From assembly GCA_963739045.1 (NCBI GenBank), contig CAVTYY010000004.1, positions 496,001-560,000 on the forward strand: a stretch of 64,000 bases of DNA, given 5' to 3'. Shown one piece after another: positions 41,733-49,818 of this stretch. Source of the DNA: Halobacillus_B sp963739045. GTDB lineage: Bacteria > Bacillota > Bacilli > Bacillales > Halobacillaceae. Each line of letters starts with the position of its first letter. Position 1 is the stretch's first letter. Under the pieces are notes generated by a model. That model saw nothing but the letters and a program-made list of their open reading frames with translations, had not been told where the DNA came from and did no database searches. The translations under genes were made by a program, and so were the position numbers.

Positions 41733-42952
41733 TGGATGTAAAAGCGGTTCGTGATGAATTTCCGATCCTTCATCAGGAAGTAAACGGTCACCCGCTCGTC
41801 TATTTAGACTCTTCTGCTACTTCTCAAAAGCCTGTTTCAGTCATTGAGAAAGTTAGTGAGTATTATAAGGGCTACAATTCTAATGTTCACCGCGGAGTAC
41901 ACACCTTGGGCACCAGAGCTACCGATGAATATGAAGGGGCCCGGGAAAAGGTAAGACGTTTTATTAACGCTTCCAGTCTTCAAGAAGTTATATTCACTCG
42001 CGGCACTACAACAGCAATTAATACAGTTGCTTCCAGCTATGGTCGTGCGAATGTAAGAGAAGGCGATGAAATTGTCATCTCTCCAATGGAACACCATAGT
42101 AACCTGATACCTTGGCAGCAGCTAGCCAAACAAACAGGTGCAGAACTAAAGTATATGCCTTTACAATCTGATGGAACAATAAACCTTGAGGATGTTAAGG
42201 AAACAATCACAGATCGAACTAAGATTGTCGCTATTATGCACGTTTCTAATGTGCTGGGTACGATAAATCCAGTGAAAGAAATTGCAGAGATAGCCCATCA
42301 GCATGAAGCAGTTATGTTAGTGGATGGCGCACAAGCCGCTCCTCACATGAAGGTGGATGTGCAGGATCTTGACTGTGATTTCTATGCTTTCTCTGCTCAT
42401 AAGATGTGTGGACCAACTGGAATTGGGGTACTTTATGGAAAGAGAGCTCTTTTAAAAGCAATGGAGCCTGTAGAGTTTGGCGGCGAAATGATTGATTTCG
42501 TAAACCTTTACGACTCTACTTGGAAAGAACTTCCTTGGAAATTCGAAGGCGGAACTCCTATAATTGCAGGAGCTATCGGACTCGGTGCTGCGATTGATTT
42601 TCTTAATGATATTGGTCTGGAAGAAATTGCTGCCCACGAACACAAGCTAACGGCATATGCTCAGCAGCAATTAAAGACCATTGATGGATTAACTATTTAT
42701 GGCCCCGAAGAACGGGCCGGGTTAATTACATTTAATCTGAATGACGTTCATCCTCATGACACAGCAACCGTTCTTGATGCTGAAGGCATTGCCGTTAGAG
42801 CAGGACACCATTGTGCTCAGCCATTGATGAAATGGCTGGAAGTGTCTGCCACGGCTAGAGCGAGTTTCTATTTATATAATACTGAAGAAGATATTGATCG
42901 ATTAGTTGAAGGATTAAAAAGAACAAAGGAGTATTTTGGTGATGTCTTTTAA
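41732..42952 (+). CDS. sufS: cysteine desulfurase SufS
   Basis: 406 residues, group II cysteine desulfurase. Lys224 in SAHKMCGPTG binds PLP and Cys361 in RAGHHCAQP carries the persulfide; both positions equal those of B. subtilis SufS. Supplies sulfur from cysteine through SufU. Overlaps sufD by 1 bp and sufU by 11 bp. Confidence 0.97.
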   Translation: MDVKAVRDEFPILHQEVNGHPLVYLDSSATSQKPVSVIEKVSEYYKGYNSNVHRGVHTLGTRATDEYEGAREKVRRFINASSLQEVIFTRGTTTAINTVASSYGRANVREGDEIVISPMEHHSNLIPWQQLAKQTGAELKYMPLQSDGTINLEDVKETITDRTKIVAIMHVSNVLGTINPVKEIAEIAHQHEAVMLVDGAQAAPHMKVDVQDLDCDFYAFSAHKMCGPTGIGVLYGKRALLKAMEPVEFGGEMIDFVNLYDSTWKELPWKFEGGTPIIAGAIGLGAAIDFLNDIGLEEIAAHEHKLTAYAQQQLKTIDGLTIYGPEERAGLITFNLNDVHPHDTATVLDAEGIAVRAGHHCAQPLMKWLEVSATARASFYLYNTEEDIDRLVEGLKRTKEYFGDVF

Positions 42953-43385
42953 TAATTTAGATACTCTCTACCGTCAAGTTATTATGGATCACTACAAGAA
43001 CCCTAGAAATAAGGGTTCTGTTGAAGGAGATCACATGACTGTAGATATGAATAATCCAACTTGCGGGGATCGAATTCAACTGCAGCTTCAGGTGAAAGAT
43101 GGTTTGGTGGAAGACGCTAAGTTTGATGGTGAAGGTTGTTCCATCAGTATGTCCTCTGCATCAATGATGACCCAGGCAATTAAAGGTAAATCAGTAGAAG
43201 AAGCTATGAAGATGTCTGAAATTTTCTCTGAAATGATGCTCGGGAATGAAGTAGAAACAGAGGATATCGACCTGGGAGATATGGAAGCTCTGCAAGGAGT
43301 ATCCAAATTCCCTGCCCGGATTAAATGCGCTACATTGGCTTGGAAAGCCATGGAAAAAGGCGTAGATGAGGAAGAGCAGGCTTAA
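42942..43385 (+). CDS. sufU: zinc-dependent sulfurtransferase SufU
   Basis: 147 residues of the IscU-like fold. The Zn ligands of the Firmicutes type are present: Cys41, Asp43, Cys66 and Cys129 (NPTCGD, GEGCSIS, IKCATLAW). SufU takes the persulfide from SufS and passes it to SufBCD. The 19-residue insertion that separates SufU from IscU is visible in the METSEIF-like region (about 90-112). ATG 42942 is used; GTG 42939 and TTG 42936 lie in frame just upstream. It overlaps the end of sufS. Confidence 0.95.
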   Translation: MSFNNLDTLYRQVIMDHYKNPRNKGSVEGDHMTVDMNNPTCGDRIQLQLQVKDGLVEDAKFDGEGCSISMSSASMMTQAIKGKSVEEAMKMSEIFSEMMLGNEVETEDIDLGDMEALQGVSKFPARIKCATLAWKAMEKGVDEEEQA

Positions 43386-43417
43386 GTGCTTGTTATACCA
43401 AAAGGAGGTATTTAATC

Positions 43418-44815
43418 ATGGCTAAAAAAGCGCCAGAAGTTGGGGAATACGAATACGGTTTTCATGAAAAAGACGTTTCTATTTTTCGTACTCAAAAAGG
43501 TTTGACTAAAGAAGTTGTTGAACAGATTTCTAATTATAAAAAAGAGCCAAAGTGGATGCTTGATTTCCGTTTGAAATCCTTAGAACAGTTTTATAAAATG
43601 CCTATGCCTCAATGGGGCGGGGATTTATCTGAACTGAATTTTGACGATATCACGTACTATGTTAAGCCATCTGAACGTTCTGAACGTTCTTGGGATGAAG
43701 TTCCGGAAGAGATTAAAAATACGTTTGATCGTCTAGGAATTCCAGAAGCAGAACAGAAATATCTAGCGGGTGTTTCTGCTCAGTATGAATCCGAAGTTGT
43801 TTATCACAACATGCAGGAAGATCTTGAGAATCTAGGTGTAATATTTAAGGATACAGACTCTGCTCTTAGAGAAAATGAAGATCTATTTAAGGAGTATTTT
43901 GGTAAAGTAATCCCTCCTTCTGATAATAAATTTTCAGCATTAAACTCAGCTGTATGGTCCGGCGGATCCTTCATTTATGTGCCGAAGGGAACTAAGGTGG
44001 ATACTCCGCTGCAAGCCTACTTCCGTATTAACTCTGAAAATATGGGGCAGTTTGAGCGTACGTTGATTATTGTGGATGAGGGTGCTTCTGTACACTATGT
44101 AGAAGGCTGTACAGCACCAACTTATTCTTCAAGCTCTCTGCACAGTGCAGTAGTAGAGATCTTTATTAAAGATAATGCATATTGCCGTTATACTACCATT
44201 CAAAACTGGGCAAATAACGTGTATAACCTGGTTACAAAACGTGCTGTAGCTGATAAAAATGCTACGATGGAGTGGGTAGATGGCAACCTTGGTTCTAAGT
44301 TGACGATGAAGTACCCTGCTGTAATCCTTAAAGGAGAAGGGGCTCGTGGAATGACGTTATCCATTGCCATGGCAGGTAAAGGGCAGCACCAGGATGCAGG
44401 AGCTAAGATGCACCACTTGGCGCCAAATACTTCTTCCACCATTGTTTCCAAATCAATCTCCAAACACGGTGGTAAAGTAACGTATCGAGGTATAGTACAA
44501 TTCGGTCGTAATGCAGATGGAGCTCGCTCTAACGTTGAATGTGATACGTTGATTATGGATAATGCCTCAACTTCCGATACAATCCCATACAACGAAATCA
44601 TGAACGAAAACATTTCTCTTGAGCACGAAGCAAAAGTTTCTAAGGTTTCTGAAGAACAGTTGTTCTATTTAATGAGCCGAGGAATTTCAGAGGAAGAAGC
44701 TACAGAAATGATCGTCATGGGCTTCATTGAGCCATTTACGAAAGAACTTCCAATGGAATATGCAGTAGAAATGAACCGTCTGATTAAATTCGAGATGGAA
44801 GGTTCTATTGGTTAA
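43418..44815 (+). CDS. sufB: Fe-S cluster assembly scaffold SufB
   Basis: 465 residues. Core scaffold of SufBC2D. Diagnostic blocks: SKHGGKVTYRGIVQFGRNADGARSNVECDTLIMDN (about 347-381) and the SufBD ending EEQLFYLMSRGISEEEATEMIVMGF (about 409-433). The Cys in VECDTL is the conserved candidate for cluster assembly. Last gene of the operon, followed by a strong terminator. Confidence 0.97.
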   Translation: MAKKAPEVGEYEYGFHEKDVSIFRTQKGLTKEVVEQISNYKKEPKWMLDFRLKSLEQFYKMPMPQWGGDLSELNFDDITYYVKPSERSERSWDEVPEEIKNTFDRLGIPEAEQKYLAGVSAQYESEVVYHNMQEDLENLGVIFKDTDSALRENEDLFKEYFGKVIPPSDNKFSALNSAVWSGGSFIYVPKGTKVDTPLQAYFRINSENMGQFERTLIIVDEGASVHYVEGCTAPTYSSSSLHSAVVEIFIKDNAYCRYTTIQNWANNVYNLVTKRAVADKNATMEWVDGNLGSKLTMKYPAVILKGEGARGMTLSIAMAGKGQHQDAGAKMHHLAPNTSSTIVSKSISKHGGKVTYRGIVQFGRNADGARSNVECDTLIMDNASTSDTIPYNEIMNENISLEHEAKVSKVSEEQLFYLMSRGISEEEATEMIVMGFIEPFTKELPMEYAVEMNRLIKFEMEGSIG

Positions 44816-44837
44816 GACTTTGAATTTTAAATATGGG

Positions 44838-44872
44838 ACTGCACAGATGTCTATGATCTGTGCAGTTTCTTT
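44838..44872 (+). terminator. suf operon terminator
   Basis: ACTGCACAGAT (44838-44848) pairs perfectly with ATCTGTGCAGT (44856-44866), then TTCTTT. Confidence 0.8.
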
Positions 44873-44971
44873 ATGTAAAGATTTAGTTACGGAATCCCCG
44901 CATACGATGTTTTCGTCATATAAATCGTGGTACTATAATATTATCTTATCAAGAGCAAAGGAATGCTTCGT

Positions 44972-45790
44972 ATGATGGTCACCCTATTGTTTGTCATTGG
45001 ATTTGTAACCGCACTTGTAGGAAGCGTCGCCGGATTAGGCGGAGGCGTTATTTTAGTACCTTCGCTTTTATTTCTTGGCGACCATTTTGATTCTTTTAAC
45101 TGGGTTACCCCGCAGTCGACTGTAGGCATTTCTTTAGTTGTAATGATTTTTACAGGCATGGCGGCGGCGATTTCGTATATTCGTCACAAAAGAGTAGATA
45201 AAAAAATAGGTTTTTTTCTGCTGGCAGGAAGTGTACCCGGAGGTATATTAGGTGCGTGGCTGAACCAGTTTTTAAACTCTAACTTATTTTCCCTCGTGTT
45301 TGGTGCGATCATGATCCTTGTTTCATTACTCTTTTTTCTGCCGAGAAGTAAGGATAAAACGGCTGACTCGAATAAACCGGGGATAAAGCGGGAAAAAGAA
45401 TTGGATGGGGAGACGTTTATTTATACAATGCCGATTGGCCGTGGTTTAGTTCTGGCATTTGTTGTTGGGTTATTATCTGGGTTACTAGGCATAGGCGGCG
45501 GATCACTAATGGTTCCTGCCATGATTTTACTATTTGCTTTTCCGGCCCATATTGCGACAGCAACCTCGATGTTTATGATTTTCTTTGCCAGTATTTCCAG
45601 TTCTGCTACACACGTCATTCTTGGTCATGTAGAATGGGGACATACATTATCCTTTATTCCAGGGGCTTATTTAGGCGGGAGTGCAGGTGCGTGGCTGAAT
45701 CGAAAATTAAATGGACAGGCAGTAGAATGGTTATTAAGAATCTTACTTATTCTTATGGGTATTAGGCTTATTTGGCAAGGGATTGGATAG
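44972..45790 (+). CDS. yunE: TauE/SafE-family membrane transporter (YunE-like)
   Basis: 272 residues with about eight membrane helices in two repeated halves. Each half carries the family glycine-rich motif (GSVAGLGGGVILVPSLLFLG near the start, GLLSGLLGIGGGSLMVPAMIL at about 165-185). TauE/SafE proteins export small sulfur compounds or organic anions; the substrate here is unknown. The neighbourhood (suf upstream, yunD downstream) matches B. subtilis yunE. ATG 44972 is preferred, as AAAGGA abuts the earlier ATG 44963. Fourteen bp separate it from yunD. Confidence 0.85.
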   Translation: MMVTLLFVIGFVTALVGSVAGLGGGVILVPSLLFLGDHFDSFNWVTPQSTVGISLVVMIFTGMAAAISYIRHKRVDKKIGFFLLAGSVPGGILGAWLNQFLNSNLFSLVFGAIMILVSLLFFLPRSKDKTADSNKPGIKREKELDGETFIYTMPIGRGLVLAFVVGLLSGLLGIGGGSLMVPAMILLFAFPAHIATATSMFMIFFASISSSATHVILGHVEWGHTLSFIPGAYLGGSAGAWLNRKLNGQAVEWLLRILLILMGIRLIWQGIG

Positions 45791-45804
45791 GAGACTGATG
45801 GATC

Positions 45805-47205
45805 ATGAAAGAAAAAATATATTTATACTATACAAGTGATTTACATAGTCATTTTGAAAATTGGCCGCAAATCATTGGGTATTTTAATAAGCAGAAAGAA
45901 AAGCATTTAAGAAACAATGAAACATTCTGGCTCTTGGATAATGGAGACCATGTGGACCGTTTCCACCCGATAGCAGAAGGACTGATGGGAAAAGGAAATG
46001 TGACTCTGTTGAACGAAGCAGGATACGATTTTGCGAATTTAGGAAACAATGAGGGCATTACTTTATCCCATGAAGATTTATTTACCTTATATGATGAGGC
46101 ATCGTTTAGTGTAGTTTGTGCAAATTTGTATTCAAAAGAAGATCCGCAGCCCGAATGGCTCAAACCCTATAAAGTACTGGAAACCAACCAGGGAGTAAAA
46201 GTAGGGATGATTGGTCTGACAGCTCCCTTTGTTACCTTTTACCAAATGCTTGGGTGGGAGGTCGAACCCCCTTTAGAAGCGTTAGACAGAATTATTGATG
46301 AGGTCAAAAGCCAGAGTGACATTGTTGTACTGCTTTCTCATTTAGGAGTCAATGATGATGAAGAAATTTCCAGAAAATACAAAGGGATTGATGTTATTGT
46401 CGGAGGTCACACGCATCATCTTTTTCAAAACGGCGAATATAATAACACCTCTTTATTGACGGCTGTTGGCAAGCATGGCACTCACCTCGGAGAAGTGTTC
46501 TTAGAATGGGATTTTGAGCAAAAGTTATTAACAAAGAAAGAAGCTTATGCCGTCCCCACAGAAAATTTGCGAAAAGATGTAGGAGTAACAAAGCGAGTAC
46601 AAACTATGCGCGAATTTGCTTTGTCTCATTTACAAGAGCCAGTCGCCATTTTAAAAGAACCGTTATATATTGCGTGGTTTCAGGAAACTCCATTAATGAA
46701 ACAGCTGACTAACGAAATGCAAAAATGGACGGGAGCAGACCTGGCCATGCTGAATGCAGGAGTTCTTCTTGATCATTTGAACAGCGGGGAAATTACCTAT
46801 CAGGATGTTCATCGGATTTGTCCGCATCCCATGAATCCTTGCAAGGTGGAGTTAAAAGGGGACGAAATTCTTGAAGTTATTCGCGTAGCTCATACGAAAA
46901 AGTTAACAGAAATAAAATTGAAGGGGCTGGGATTTCGCGGAGAAGTCATAGGGAAAATGATTTTTTCAGGGGTCGATATTACAACGGTGGAAGATGCTGA
47001 AGGAGAATTGCACGTAACCAAGGTGCTTATGAATGGAGTTCCTATTAAAAGAGAACAAACTTACTCTTTAGCTACAGCTGACACTTTTACTTTTGGCCGG
47101 CTGTTTCCTGAGATTGCGTATTCTGCGAAGAAGCAGTATTATATGCCGGAACTATTAAGAGATGTGTTAACTGAAGCCCTGAAGTCTATGAGCGATGATA
47201 ATTGA
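45805..47205 (+). CDS. yunD: YunD-like 5'-nucleotidase-family metallophosphoesterase
   Basis: 466 residues. N-terminal calcineurin-type metallophosphatase domain (TSDLHSHFENW at about 10-20; LDNGDHVDRF; NLGNNEG; VVLLSHLG; VIVGGHTHHLF at about 195-205) and a C-terminal 5'-nucleotidase domain (about 290-460, LAMLNAGVLLDHL). No signal peptide is present, so it is cytosolic, as in YunD. Likely hydrolyses nucleotides or related phosphodiesters. Co-transcribed with yunE. Confidence 0.88.
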   Translation: MKEKIYLYYTSDLHSHFENWPQIIGYFNKQKEKHLRNNETFWLLDNGDHVDRFHPIAEGLMGKGNVTLLNEAGYDFANLGNNEGITLSHEDLFTLYDEASFSVVCANLYSKEDPQPEWLKPYKVLETNQGVKVGMIGLTAPFVTFYQMLGWEVEPPLEALDRIIDEVKSQSDIVVLLSHLGVNDDEEISRKYKGIDVIVGGHTHHLFQNGEYNNTSLLTAVGKHGTHLGEVFLEWDFEQKLLTKKEAYAVPTENLRKDVGVTKRVQTMREFALSHLQEPVAILKEPLYIAWFQETPLMKQLTNEMQKWTGADLAMLNAGVLLDHLNSGEITYQDVHRICPHPMNPCKVELKGDEILEVIRVAHTKKLTEIKLKGLGFRGEVIGKMIFSGVDITTVEDAEGELHVTKVLMNGVPIKREQTYSLATADTFTFGRLFPEIAYSAKKQYYMPELLRDVLTEALKSMSDDN

Positions 47206-47343
47206 AAGTGGAGATTCTTTTCTAAAAGCTGTCTGCTTTGAGGTGATCTTTGTCTGTCAGGAATCTTTTTGCCGGAAAGGCGCAGTTCAAACCAGGCAGC
47301 TTTTTAACGTCGATTGTTGTGAGCGGGGAAATAGAAAAAGAAG

Positions 47344-47410
47344 GTAAAAGACCAGCGGCCGATTGGAAGGGGGTAATCCACCTTCATTCGGCCGCTGGTC
47401 TTTTACTTGT
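47344..47410 (+). terminator. terminator with 19-bp arms after yunD
   Basis: GTAAAAGACCAGCGGCCGA (47344-47362) pairs perfectly with its complement at 47388-47406 across a 25-base loop. The arms are GC-rich, and TTTTAC lies at the base. The 140 bp between the yunD stop and this hairpin contain no gene I can support. Confidence 0.75.
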
Positions 47411-47528
47411 CAGAACTCCTGGGAGGGTTAGGCTTTTGTTTTGATATTTTAATTTATATCCTCATGCTATATTATATAACATAGGTATCTCGACCTAGAC
47501 GATGATTACTATAACAGAGGAGATCTAT

Positions 47529-48614
47529 ATGAGACTAATTGCAGTAAAAGCATTAAAACCAGGAGATATACTAGGGGAAGCCATCCGCAATGGTAAAGGG
47601 CAAGTTCTGCTGCAGGCGGGATTCAGGTTGACCGCATCTTTTATAGAACGATTAAATGATTATGCAGTAACCTACGTCTATATAGACGATCTGGAGACTT
47701 CAGATATTAACAGGCCATATCCTTTGTCAGATGAATTACGGATCAGAGCGGTTAAGACCATTAAAGATTCATTTCAGGAATTGCAAGCAAGCGGGCAGAT
47801 GGAGCAGGGCTATATGTTTGATAAAATGGGCAGTGAGATGATGGGTTTGGTTCGTTCCATCATGGATGAGTTACAAGAGAAGAAAGAAGTGCTTTCTCTT
47901 CTTTCTGACATATTCACTTATGATCATTACATATTTACTCATTCTCTCAATGTGACTTTGTATTCTTTGGCTCTCGGGAAGGAATTAAATCTTCCTGCAG
48001 TGAAATTGGAGGAAATTGGTCTAGGAGCATTGCTGCATGATGTGGGGAAAATGACCATTCCGCGAGACATCTTATTAAAACCCGGCAAACTTACAAATGA
48101 AGAATTCACTATTATGAAGGAACATGCGGAAGCTGGCTTTGAGATATTAAGAAACAGCGCAAATATTCCGTTAGTAGCCGCTCATTGTGCTTATCAGCAT
48201 CACGAGAGGCTGAATGGGTCAGGGTATCCTAGAGGAATAGAAGAGAGCGATATCCATGTGTATGGAAAGATCCTGGCGATTGCAGATGTGTTTGATGCGG
48301 TAACGAGCAATCGCACCTATAGATCCGCTAAGCTTCCCCATGAAGGTCTAGAGGTGCTGTATGCGGGTTCTGCAACGTTGTTCGATCAAGGTATGGTAGA
48401 AGCATTCAGAAGGTGTATTGCAGTTTATCCTAATGGTCTTAGTGTGAAATTAAGTGACGAGAGAAGCGGCGTGGTGTCCCGGCAGAATCCTCACCTTTGT
48501 GACAGGCCGGTGGTAAGAATATTGGAAGATAGCGGCGGGTTGGTCAGTGACAAATATGAAGTAGACTTGTCTGTACATTTAAATATTATGATTACAGATT
48601 GTGATATAACTTAG
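47529..48614 (+). CDS. HD-GYP domain protein (putative cyclic di-GMP phosphodiesterase)
   Basis: 361 residues. An N-terminal domain of about 90 residues (RLIAVKALKPGDILGEAI...) precedes the HD-GYP domain (about 130-300). Its HD motif is in LLHDVGKMTIPRDILLKPGKL (about 169-189), followed by HHERLNGSGYPRG (about 226-238) with the GYP signature and ADVFDAVTSNRTYR. This domain usually degrades cyclic di-GMP or related cyclic dinucleotides. A C-terminal tail of about 70 residues is unassigned. ATG 47529 with AGAGGAG upstream. It occupies the place where B. subtilis has yunC between yunD and yunB. Confidence 0.88.
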   Translation: MRLIAVKALKPGDILGEAIRNGKGQVLLQAGFRLTASFIERLNDYAVTYVYIDDLETSDINRPYPLSDELRIRAVKTIKDSFQELQASGQMEQGYMFDKMGSEMMGLVRSIMDELQEKKEVLSLLSDIFTYDHYIFTHSLNVTLYSLALGKELNLPAVKLEEIGLGALLHDVGKMTIPRDILLKPGKLTNEEFTIMKEHAEAGFEILRNSANIPLVAAHCAYQHHERLNGSGYPRGIEESDIHVYGKILAIADVFDAVTSNRTYRSAKLPHEGLEVLYAGSATLFDQGMVEAFRRCIAVYPNGLSVKLSDERSGVVSRQNPHLCDRPVVRILEDSGGLVSDKYEVDLSVHLNIMITDCDIT

Positions 48615-48628
48615 CTATGTTCATGCTT

Positions 48629-48669
48629 AAACCTCTCCTTCTAGACATATAGATAGTTCAGGAGGGGTT
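48629..48669 (+). terminator. hairpin carrying the yunB ribosome binding site
   Basis: AACCTCTCCT (48630-48639) pairs with AGGAGGGGTT (48660-48669), one wobble. The 3' arm is the ribosome binding site of yunB (ATG 48675). There is only a weak T-run, so it could act more on translation than on termination. Confidence 0.5.
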
Positions 48670-48674
48670 GTTAT

Positions 48675-49451
48675 ATGAAAAGAAATAAGAACGTCACCCG
48701 CCCAGCCTCACTCGGGAAGAAAATTGTGCTGACCTTTTTATTTTTCATAGTTTTTACTGCTTTAAGCTTATGGTTTATTAACAGGGGAATTACTCCTGCA
48801 CTAATAGGAATTGCTGAAACGAAGACCCAGCAATTAGCAAGGGATGCCATAAATGAAGCTGTAAATAAGCAGATTTCTGAGGACTTGCAATTTAACGATT
48901 TAGTTAAGATGGAGAAAGATGATAATGGGAATATTGTGTACATGGGCTGGAATTCTGTAGTCGTAAACCGGGTGCTTCGAAATACAACTTATCGGGTTCA
49001 GAACTTTTTGAAGCGAATGGAATTAAATGAATTACCGATGGAAGATACGAGTTTAGAACCAGAAATCGATCCAGATCAAACTCAGGATGACTTAGGGAAG
49101 CAGCCAGCAACTTTAATAGAAATTCCGATTGGCCAAGCCTCCCATAATTCCCTGCTGGCCAACCTTGGTCCTAAGGTTCCTGTCCAGCTTCGTGTTATTG
49201 GTGACGTTCAATCTAATTTCCAAAGTAAACTTACGGAGTACGGAATCAACGCTGCGTTTTTTGAACTTGCTATTCATATTGAGGTAAACGTACGAATTGT
49301 TATTCCGTTTTCTTCTGAAACCACGACTGTAGTTACAGATATTCCAATTGATACGAGTACAATTCTGGGGAAAGTGCCGAATTTTTATAATGGTATGGGC
49401 AAAAATGGGGAATCTACGCCATTTTCTTACCCAATGGATCCCTTGCAATAA
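48675..49451 (+). CDS. yunB: sporulation protein YunB
   Basis: 258 residues with one N-terminal membrane helix (about 17-38, LTFLFFIVFTALSLWFINRG) and a long extracytoplasmic domain with conserved EAVNKQISEDLQF, TLIEIPIGQAS and a DIPI motif. YunB is a sporulation protein under mother-cell sigma E in B. subtilis, needed for full spore formation; its mechanism is unknown. ATG 48675 follows AGGAGGGG, which lies in the arm of a hairpin. Confidence 0.9.
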   Translation: MKRNKNVTRPASLGKKIVLTFLFFIVFTALSLWFINRGITPALIGIAETKTQQLARDAINEAVNKQISEDLQFNDLVKMEKDDNGNIVYMGWNSVVVNRVLRNTTYRVQNFLKRMELNELPMEDTSLEPEIDPDQTQDDLGKQPATLIEIPIGQASHNSLLANLGPKVPVQLRVIGDVQSNFQSKLTEYGINAAFFELAIHIEVNVRIVIPFSSETTTVVTDIPIDTSTILGKVPNFYNGMGKNGESTPFSYPMDPLQ

Positions 49452-49496
49452 ATACTTTTACTTGATAAAATGGCAAAGAATTTAATATGCGTGACC

Positions 49497-49748
49497 TTAT
49501 CAAATCGATGAGGTAGAGGTGCGGGTTTCATAAGTAGGCAATGGGAGTGTGACGACGAATACCATTGAGGAAAGGGAGGCTTGCCGAAGTATTGGTTTGT
49601 TTGTCAGACAAATGATACTGGTGTATATCTGAATAAGAAATACACTGTCATGCATGCTTCACGATGCATGGAGAGCTACAGATCGAAATGGAGGATAATC
49701 CAAATTGCTTCTAGGCAATGATAAGTTATTTTCTATCATTGTCTTTTT
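49497..49748 (+). ncRNA. lysine riboswitch (L-box) with terminator
   Basis: The aptamer carries the L-box core: GATGAGGTAGAGGTGCG (about 49507), AGTAGGCAATGG, GGGAGGCTTGCCGAAG (about 49575), CTGGTG, ACTGTCATGCATG and the closing GGAGAGCTACAGATCGA (about 49670-49685). The terminator is GGCAATGATA (49714-49723) with TATCATTGTC (49734-49743) followed by TTTTT. Lysine binding is expected to switch off the NhaC-family gene 70 bp downstream. Confidence 0.93.
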
Positions 49749-49818
49749 CATTCCCTCATTTTATCCGCAGTAGCCTTCCAGGTCATCACATCATTGATAT
49801 GACGGAGGAGAACCTATT

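Noticed and set aside
47250..47444. 64-codon open frame starting at TTG after yunD
   Set aside because: It runs through both arms of a perfect 19-bp terminator hairpin and matches no family; the opening 30 codons are not convincing alone.
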